From Actinomyces viscosus (lineage in GTDB: Bacteria > Bacteroidota > Bacteroidia > Flavobacteriales_D > Crocinitomicaceae), in contig CALPVI020000020.1 in assembly GCA_943326975.2 (NCBI GenBank), forward strand, positions 1 through 12,607: 12,607 nucleotides of DNA. The letters run 5' to 3'. Below the pieces are notes generated by a model that saw only the letters and a program-made list of their open reading frames with translations, did no database searches and was not told the DNA's origin. This document shows positions 7,701 through 12,607 of this stretch, piece after piece. The translations under genes and the position numbers were made by a program. Position 1 is the stretch's first letter; each line of letters begins with the position of its first letter.

Positions 7701-10700
7701 CGACTTTGAGCAAACAAATATTGAATTTATTCAGTTTTGGATGTTAGATCCCTTCAATGAAGATGCTGAAGCAGTGAATCCAAATACACAACATAGTGGT
7801 GGAGATTTGTATTTTAATTTAGGAAATGTTTCGGAAGATGTTTTACCAGATTCTCGTAAAAGTTATGAAAATGGTTTACCACCAAATTCATCAGCTCTTG
7901 ATCATACTGATAAAACTTCTTGGGCTAGGGTTTCCACTGATCAAACTACCGTTAATGCATTTGATAATGATCCGGATTCAAGAGTGAATCAAGATGTTGG
8001 TTTGGATGGTTGGAATAATGCTGATGAAAAAGTTGCATTTGCAAATTACGTTTCATGGATTCAAAGTGATCCTAATTTAACAGCAGCTGCAAAATCCCAA
8101 TTATTATCAGATCCATCAAATGATGATTATATTTTTTATAGAGATGATAATTATGATAACTTAAGTTATAATATCCTTCAACGTTATAAAAAATACAACG
8201 GAATGGATGGAAATTCACCTACTCAGCAAATGTCTGATACGATGAATGGTGCTGCTTATCCTACACAAGCAACGAATTATCCAGACTTAGAAGACTTAAA
8301 TCAAGATAACAACATTGGAGAATCTGAAAGTTATTTTCAATATAAAGTTAGTTTACATAAAAACGACTTAGTTGTTGGTAAAAATTTTATTACAAGTAAA
8401 CAAGAAATTACAGTTGGAACTAAAAAAGAAACTTGGTATCAATTTAAGGTTCCAATCAGAGATTATGAGAAAAAAATAAATAACATTCAAGATTTTAGAT
8501 CGATTCGTTTTATGCGAATGTTTTTGAAAAATTTTGACGAAGAAGTAGTAATTCGTTTTGCTAGATTAGAATTTGTTCGAGGAGAATGGAGAAGATATTT
8601 TCAAGATTTGTCCCAACCAGGTGAAGCAATCAACCCTGAACCTGCATCAACTTCATTCAATATTGGAGCGGTGAATATTGAGGAGAATTCACAAAGAGAC
8701 CCTGTGAACTATGATATTCCACCCGGTATTATTAGAGAAGTAGATCCATCCCAAACTTATCAACGTCAATTAAATGAACAATCCTTAGTTTTAGATGTAT
8801 GCAATTTAAAGGAAGGTGAAGCAAAAGCAGGATATAAAAATGTTCAGTTTGATGTTCGTACATATAAAAAATTGAAAATGTATGCGCACATTGAAGAAGT
8901 TCAAAAAGGTACTTTAAAAGATAATGATGTGACTTTATTTGTTCGTCTTGGAACAGATTTGGTTGATAATTATTATGAATATGAATATCCGTTAGTTAAA
9001 ACAGATTGGGGGTCAAGCTTATCTCCAGAAGAAATATGGCCAGAAGAAAATAATATGGAGATTATTTTTGAAGATTTAATCAAACTTAAGACGGATCGTA
9101 ATGCAGCAATTAATAATGGGAGTTCTTCTGTTACATACATGTCCGAATACATAGTTAAAGATCCTCAAAATGATACTAGATTAATTAAAATAAAAGGAAG
9201 TCCAAATTTACAAGGCATTAAGAATATTATGATTGGTGTTCGTAATCCAAATAAAAATAGTTCGAATCCATGGCAAGCAACAGATGATCAACAATCAAAA
9301 TGCATGTATGTTTGGGTGAATGAATTACGATTAACTGATTTTGTAAGCGATGGCGGCTCAGCAGCAGTTGCTCAAATGCAAGTTCAAGCAGCAGATTTTG
9401 CAACTGTTTCTATGTCTGGAAATTATAGTGGAATCAATTGGGGGGCTGTAGATACAAGAGTACAAGAGAGACAAAGGAATACGAAAATGGGATTTGATAT
9501 GAATTCAAGTATTCAATTGGGGCAGTTTTTCGGTAAAAAAGCGGGGATATCACTGCCATTTTTTTATGGACATTCGATAGGTGTTGTAAATCCAGAATAT
9601 GATCCATTTAATCCAGATACAAAATTAAGTACCTATGATTCTGAAACACGTAAGGAGAGATTAAGATTAGGTCAAGACTACAATGAAAGAAAGTCATACA
9701 ATTTTACGAATGTTAAAAAAGAATTAAAAGCGGGATCAACGCCTTATTTTTGGAGAATCTCCAATTTTGCTTTGAGTTATTCTTATGCTGAAAGTTTAAG
9801 ACGAGATTTTAATACAAATTATGATAGAACTAAAATTTGGACAAGTGGTTTAAATTATAATTATTCATTTAATGCAAAACCGATTGAACCTTTCAAAAAG
9901 GTGAAATTTATGCAAAAATCTAAATGGTGGGCAATTGTTAGAGAAACCAACTTTTATTTAAAACCTAAAAACATTTCTTTTTCTAATGATGTCATTAGAA
10001 ATTATAATGAACGACAAATTAGAAATAACCTTGTTCCTAATTATGAATTTAATCCAGTTTTTGTTAAACAATTTACATGGAATAGAAAATATTCGTTAGG
10101 TTATGATATTACTAAAAATTTAAAATTGACTTTGAATGCAACAAATAAATCCATTTTTGTTGAAAATAATGAACGTGTAGATAGAAGGTTAGATCCAACA
10201 GGATATGAAGCTTTTAAAGATACAATATTTAGACAAATGAACACATTTGGGAATACGATGGATTATTCTCAAGATTATAATTTTAGCTATAATGTGCCAT
10301 TAGATAAAATTCCATTATTAAATTGGGTGACGGCTAATGCTAAATATTCTGGAAATTATAACTGGCAAAGAGCACCATTAGGTCAATCTGCTTTTGGCAA
10401 TACGATTCAAAATAATAGAACAATAAACATGACAACACAATTAAATTTCGTCAGTTTATACAATAAAGTTCCTTATTTCAAAAAAGTACTTAGCAATGGT
10501 AAAGGAACAACCAATAGAGCAAAAGCAAAAGCTACATCCATAGAAAATAACGAGGCTAAAAAGTCTACTGAATTAGTTCCTGAAAAACCGATTGATCAAA
10601 TGACTGAGAAGAAAAAAAAGGAATTTGAAAAGAAGAAAGAAAAAGACAAAAAGAAAAAAGAAAGAGAGAAGCGAAAAAAAGAACGTGAAGAAAAACCTGT

Positions 10701-12111
10701 TCAACCTATTGGAGGATTTTTAGCAAGAATGGTTATGACAGTTCAAAATGTTTCTGGAACCTATTCAATGTCTGATGGAACTTTATTATCTGGTTATAAT
10801 AGAGAATCATCGATATTAGGTATGTCAGGAATTGACCAACTTAATTCAATGGGAGGTTTTGTATTTGGTCGACAATCTTACGATGTATGGGGAAGACAAA
10901 ATGGTTTTAATGTTGCAGAAAGATTAAGTTCAAACAATTCGTTGGTTAAAAATGAGAACCTCAACAAACCTCATACAATAACACATAACCAAACGATTAA
11001 TTTTAGAGCAAGTTTGCAACCGATTAAAGATTTGACAATTGAACTTTCAGGGAATAGAGTATATGGTAATAATAGCAGTGATTTTTATAGATGGAATCCT
11101 GTAACAAATCAATTTGAAGCACAAAGTCAAATGCAAACAGGAACACTTACTTATACCACAATTTCTACTGGTTCAGCATTTGTTATTTCAAATAGGAAAA
11201 ATTTATATGGCTCATCTGCTTTTACTGAAATGAGAGATAAATTAGTAACAGTTTCTGCTTTATTAGGTTCAAGAAATCCGAACTCTTCGTCAAGCGCAAG
11301 TGGTTTTTATTCTGGATATTCTTCTTCTCAACAAGATGTTTTGATAGGTGCTTTTTTAACTACTTATACTAATAATGAGGTAAGTGATAGAAACGTAAAT
11401 CCAATCAAAAATCTTCCCTTACCAAATTGGACGATTAATTACAATGGTTTAACGAAGTTTGAATTCATGAAAAAATATACGAAGAACTTTGTTATTCGTC
11501 ACGCTTACAGTTCAACAGTTGCTGTTTCAGGTATTCAAACAAATTTAAAGTCACATATAAATCAAAATGGACATTTAGATGCAAAAGATATTGCAAATAA
11601 TTATTACTCAGCAAGTACAATTCAAAATGTTACTGTAACAGAACGTTTTTCACCCTTAATTGGAATAGATGCAACTTGGAATATTAAAAATCAAGGTTTA
11701 ATTACAAAATTTGAGATTAAAAGAGATAGAACAGCGACATTATCTACAATTAATACTCAGATTACAGAAATTGTTGGAAAAGAAATTGTTATAGGCGTTG
11801 GATATAAATTTGCTAAAATTAAATTGCCTTTTGAAAAAATTGAACCAAGTCCAGTAAATTTAAGATTTGATTTGTCAATCCGTGATAATCAAACTGTAAT
11901 TAGAAAAGTGATTGATAATACAAATCAAGCAACAGCAGGTCAACAAGTTATTTCAATAAAATCATCAGCAGATTACAATTTGGGTAAAAATTTAGTAATC
12001 CAGTTCTATTATGACCATGTAATCAATACTCCAAAAGTAGCAACTTCTTTCCCTACAGCCAATATGAGTACAGGTTTAAAATTAAGATTCAATTTAGCAG
12101 GAGTACAATAA
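4786..12111 (+). CDS. sprA: T9SS outer-membrane translocon SprA (Sov homologue)
   Basis: SprA forms the very large beta-barrel channel through which T9SS substrates cross the outer membrane; in known systems it works with PorV and a plug protein and is needed for gliding in gliding species. The 2441 residues fit the family range (roughly 2,400-2,500). A signal peptide covers about residues 1-29 (hydrophobic LFAVIVLIIT, cleavage after SFA before Gln30). Family landmarks include YVDDFEGAQS (821-830), the Asp-rich QDVGLDGWNNADEK (from about 1069), and the FRSIRFMRMFLKNF stretch, followed by many alternating aromatic strands to the C terminus (LKLRFNLAGVQ). I assign it to the SprA_N/surface SprA family from recognition of these stretches. 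Residues 1941-1970 are almost entirely charged (separate entry). The start is a TTG one base after the ruvA stop. No in-frame ATG lies upstream of the signal peptide, and the next TTG (4828, residue 15) would cut off its basic part, so TTG at 4786 is preferred. Confidence 0.96.
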   Translation: MGNKGLNINSVLKNLFAVIVLIITANSFAQDTLKYPINNNIDPTQTKPQSFDLGDPSSLKQTIVYDPKTGSYIFKETIGSSELNYRNPSMMTLEEYLEYEKRQSINKNWKSKIDEQTVQSRPLELPIKIGSKVFENIFGSDQITIKPQGSVELTFGVNHSRYDNPILPVKQRKLTRFDFQQQIQINLVGQIGTKLKLGTSYNTQAAFDFDNISKLEYAGNEDQILQKIAVGNVSMPLPTTLIQGSQTLFGAYTQLKFGRATVDLIAASSKGKRQEINVAGKAQVQTFEFPGDSYEANRHYFLNLYHQNHYDEAMATLPIVNSGVSITKLEVWVTNKTNATENTRNIIAFTDLGEEKQTNWEGNPGGFVNAEIPDNEANDLYTWAANQPTLRSFSSAVNTLNNQTSAPGPFQQATHYEKVENARRLTEQEFSYNTLLGFISLNLPLNNDEVLAVAYEYTYKGQTYQIGEFSTDGSAGKDALFLKLLKPTITNPTNKLWDLMMKNVYSIGAYQVGQQGFRMNFLYNNPETSVMVPFFPMNGVDDQQLVTLLEMDKINQNNQPFSDGVFDFVPLNVSGNKSDNGGTINTKNGRVYFSTIEPFGNTLKKKLLAKGIASTIVDQVAFTELYDSTKTAAQQIPSKNRFSFKGEYQSSVTSDIPLNALNVPQGAVSVTAGGMKLVEGSDYTVDYNLGRVKILNSGILESNTPIKISIESNSVFGFQAKSLIGGRYNYRFSKNFNVGGTWMRMMERPVTQKVDFGSEPYKNNILGFDVAFKSEIPVLTKLVDLLPVISTKEKSTFSFSGEFAHIIPGVPKAINKTGTSYVDDFEGAQSTIDLRTYTAWRLASVPQGQPDLFPEGANKDLSAGYNRSMLAWYTIDPSLNGQSNSVTPDNIKNDPVMLSDSRMRMVTSRDLFPNTQLAYGSVQNLPMLDLAYYPLERGMHNYEANSSTVNPDGTWVNPASKWGGIMRGLTTNDFEQTNIEFIQFWMLDPFNEDAEAVNPNTQHSGGDLYFNLGNVSEDVLPDSRKSYENGLPPNSSALDHTDKTSWARVSTDQTTVNAFDNDPDSRVNQDVGLDGWNNADEKVAFANYVSWIQSDPNLTAAAKSQLLSDPSNDDYIFYRDDNYDNLSYNILQRYKKYNGMDGNSPTQQMSDTMNGAAYPTQATNYPDLEDLNQDNNIGESESYFQYKVSLHKNDLVVGKNFITSKQEITVGTKKETWYQFKVPIRDYEKKINNIQDFRSIRFMRMFLKNFDEEVVIRFARLEFVRGEWRRYFQDLSQPGEAINPEPASTSFNIGAVNIEENSQRDPVNYDIPPGIIREVDPSQTYQRQLNEQSLVLDVCNLKEGEAKAGYKNVQFDVRTYKKLKMYAHIEEVQKGTLKDNDVTLFVRLGTDLVDNYYEYEYPLVKTDWGSSLSPEEIWPEENNMEIIFEDLIKLKTDRNAAINNGSSSVTYMSEYIVKDPQNDTRLIKIKGSPNLQGIKNIMIGVRNPNKNSSNPWQATDDQQSKCMYVWVNELRLTDFVSDGGSAAVAQMQVQAADFATVSMSGNYSGINWGAVDTRVQERQRNTKMGFDMNSSIQLGQFFGKKAGISLPFFYGHSIGVVNPEYDPFNPDTKLSTYDSETRKERLRLGQDYNERKSYNFTNVKKELKAGSTPYFWRISNFALSYSYAESLRRDFNTNYDRTKIWTSGLNYNYSFNAKPIEPFKKVKFMQKSKWWAIVRETNFYLKPKNISFSNDVIRNYNERQIRNNLVPNYEFNPVFVKQFTWNRKYSLGYDITKNLKLTLNATNKSIFVENNERVDRRLDPTGYEAFKDTIFRQMNTFGNTMDYSQDYNFSYNVPLDKIPLLNWVTANAKYSGNYNWQRAPLGQSAFGNTIQNNRTINMTTQLNFVSLYNKVPYFKKVLSNGKGTTNRAKAKATSIENNEAKKSTELVPEKPIDQMTEKKKKEFEKKKEKDKKKKEREKRKKEREEKPVQPIGGFLARMVMTVQNVSGTYSMSDGTLLSGYNRESSILGMSGIDQLNSMGGFVFGRQSYDVWGRQNGFNVAERLSSNNSLVKNENLNKPHTITHNQTINFRASLQPIKDLTIELSGNRVYGNNSSDFYRWNPVTNQFEAQSQMQTGTLTYTTISTGSAFVISNRKNLYGSSAFTEMRDKLVTVSALLGSRNPNSSSSASGFYSGYSSSQQDVLIGAFLTTYTNNEVSDRNVNPIKNLPLPNWTINYNGLTKFEFMKKYTKNFVIRHAYSSTVAVSGIQTNLKSHINQNGHLDAKDIANNYYSASTIQNVTVTERFSPLIGIDATWNIKNQGLITKFEIKRDRTATLSTINTQITEIVGKEIVIGVGYKFAKIKLPFEKIEPSPVNLRFDLSIRDNQTVIRKVIDNTNQATAGQQVISIKSSADYNLGKNLVIQFYYDHVINTPKVATSFPTANMSTGLKLRFNLAGVQ
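10606..10695 (+). other. Lys/Glu/Arg-rich segment within SprA
   Basis: Codons 1941-1970 of sprA encode 30 residues of which 29 are charged (16 Lys, 3 Arg, 9 Glu, 1 Asp; Phe1947 is the exception). The coding strand is almost pure purine and contains an A8 run at 10612-10619. The flanks (about 1906-1940 and 1971-1976) are also polar and poor in aromatic residues, so the whole interruption is about 70 residues between barrel-like strands. It probably forms a single charged alpha-helix or a flexible loop outside the membrane. Frame and downstream SprA sequence are intact. Confidence 0.85.
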
Positions 12112-12112
12112 G

Positions 12113-12553
12113 ATGATACGTGAAGCAAAATTAGGAGATGAAATAGCAATTCATGGATTGATTTGTGAATTAGCGGAATACGAAAAAGCACCCAATGATG
12201 TAATTAATACTCCTCAAGCTATCAGAGAGCATTTATTTAATGAAAAAATTTGTGAAGCATTAGTTGTAGAAGTAGAGAATGATATAATAGGATTTGCACT
12301 ATATTACACATCTTATTCTACATGGAAAGGAAAATGTTTGTACCTCGAAGATTTTTATGTGAAACCTGAATTTAGAGGCGAAGGATTTGGATCTAAATTG
12401 TTTGACCAGGTTGTAGAAATTGCAAAGTCAAGAGAAGTTAAACGTATGGATTGGCAAGTTTTAGATTGGAATACGCCTGCAATTGAATTTTACAAAAGAA
12501 AAAATGCTATTTTAGATGAAGAATGGATCAATGGTCGATTCTTTTTTGAGTAA
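12113..12553 (+). CDS. GNAT-family N-acetyltransferase, spermidine/spermine (SSAT)-like
   Basis: This 146-residue cytoplasmic protein is a single GNAT domain that should transfer acetyl from acetyl-CoA to an amine. The acetyl-CoA pyrophosphate loop is RGEGFG (88-93), preceded by LYLEDFYV (76-83). The later motif WNTPAIEFYKRKNA (119-132) holds the tyrosine (Tyr127) that acts as general acid in many GNATs. The order and wording of these blocks (IRxAxxxD at the start, ELAEYE at 19-24, IIGFALYY at 58-65, LYLEDFYV, WNxPxIxFYKR) closely recall the animal spermidine/spermine N1-acetyltransferase and thialysine acetyltransferase family, as I remember those sequences. It is shorter than the roughly 170 residues of SSAT, ending soon after EEWINGRFFFE. 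The substrate is therefore inferred (a polyamine, thialysine or other primary amine), not shown. The ATG is one base after the sprA stop, so it probably shares that transcript. Confidence 0.85.
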   Translation: MIREAKLGDEIAIHGLICELAEYEKAPNDVINTPQAIREHLFNEKICEALVVEVENDIIGFALYYTSYSTWKGKCLYLEDFYVKPEFRGEGFGSKLFDQVVEIAKSREVKRMDWQVLDWNTPAIEFYKRKNAILDEEWINGRFFFE

Positions 12554-12574
12554 ATTACTTTAAACGGATTAAAC

Positions 12575-12607
12575 TTGAAGACAATACTAATTGCAGGAGG
12601 GAAAGGA
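12575..12607 (+). CDS. N-terminal fragment of a probable nucleotide-binding (Rossmann-like) protein
   Basis: A TTG at 12575 opens a frame that stays open to the window edge and reads, as a start, MKTILIAGGKG. A short hydrophobic beta-strand followed by GGxG is typical of the first strand and glycine loop of NAD(P)-dependent epimerases/SDR proteins (where GGTGxIG is usual), and also of sugar-nucleotide transferases (AGGKGTR). Eleven residues cannot decide between these. There is no in-frame ATG between the GNAT stop and this TTG, and the GNAT stop codon is in the same frame, so the start must lie within 12554-12577. The 21-base gap suggests it may be cotranscribed with the GNAT gene. Confidence 0.5.
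   Translation, partial: MKTILIAGGKG

Larger units (their letters stand above)
1939..12553 (+). other. probable four-gene operon maeB-ruvA-sprA-GNAT
   Basis: Four genes follow each other on one strand with gaps of 2 bases (4204-4205), 1 base (4785) and 1 base (12112). There is no room for promoters or terminators between them. No internal terminator hairpin is apparent at the junctions. The spacing suggests one transcript and translation by ribosomes that stop and restart. The truncated gene at 12575 starts 21 bases after the last stop and may extend the unit. Confidence 0.75.

Noticed and set aside
10606..10700. A-rich stretch in sprA as a frameshift, programmed slippage site or pseudogene scar
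   Set aside because: The frame continues through the A8 run into normal SprA sequence to the C terminus. Nothing suggests an alternative frame with a meaningful product, though base slippage in sequencing or replication is conceivable.
12009..12191. Reverse-strand open frame of 60 codons across the sprA-GNAT junction
   Set aside because: It overlaps two well-supported genes and has no domain or promoter that I can see.
1..12607. Mobile element, CRISPR array, tRNA/rRNA, toxin-antitoxin or defence system
   Set aside because: No repeats, transposase or integrase motifs, tRNA-like folds or paired small genes are visible. Nearly all the DNA is accounted for by core-type genes of uniform composition.

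Overview
The window comes from an AT-rich member of the Bacteroidota, most likely Flavobacteriales. Three things point there. First, it carries a complete sprA, the giant outer-membrane channel of the type IX secretion system (T9SS), which is confined to this phylum and its close relatives. Second, a secreted protein ends in a T9SS type A sorting domain. Third, there is a Bacteroidota-type promoter (TTG, 19 bases, TAnnTTTG), and the genes lack clear Shine-Dalgarno sequences. I cannot name genus or species. A Crocinitomicaceae/Fluviicola-like lineage is a guess.

Layout, all on the + strand: (1) 1-170, the 3' end of an unidentified membrane-protein gene; (2) 171-323, an AT-rich gap with a good promoter match at 264-293; (3) 324-1799, an exported thioredoxin-fold protein with a T9SS C-terminal sorting domain, closed by a strong intrinsic terminator at 1817-1848; (4) 1849-1938, a short promoter region with an inverted repeat next to a -7-like element; (5) a tightly packed gene run: maeB (malic enzyme), ruvA (Holliday-junction protein), sprA (2441 residues, 58% of the window) and a GNAT acetyltransferase resembling spermidine/spermine acetyltransferase, with gaps of only 2, 1 and 1 bases; (6) from 12575, the first 11 codons of a further gene that begins like a nucleotide-binding (GGxG) protein.

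The monocistronic secreted thioredoxin-like protein is a probable substrate of the machine whose channel is encoded 3 kb downstream. The maeB-ruvA-sprA-GNAT run looks like one transcript that mixes central carbon metabolism, DNA recombination, secretion and small-molecule acetylation. No shared pathway is evident, so the conserved clustering is probably translational or historical.

I see no phage, insertion sequence, CRISPR, RNA gene or clear new system. This is mostly core genome. The points most worth a second look are the 29-of-30 charged segment inside SprA, the UUG start of sprA one base after ruvA, the inverted repeat at the operon promoter, and the eukaryote-like SSAT family member that follows sprA.
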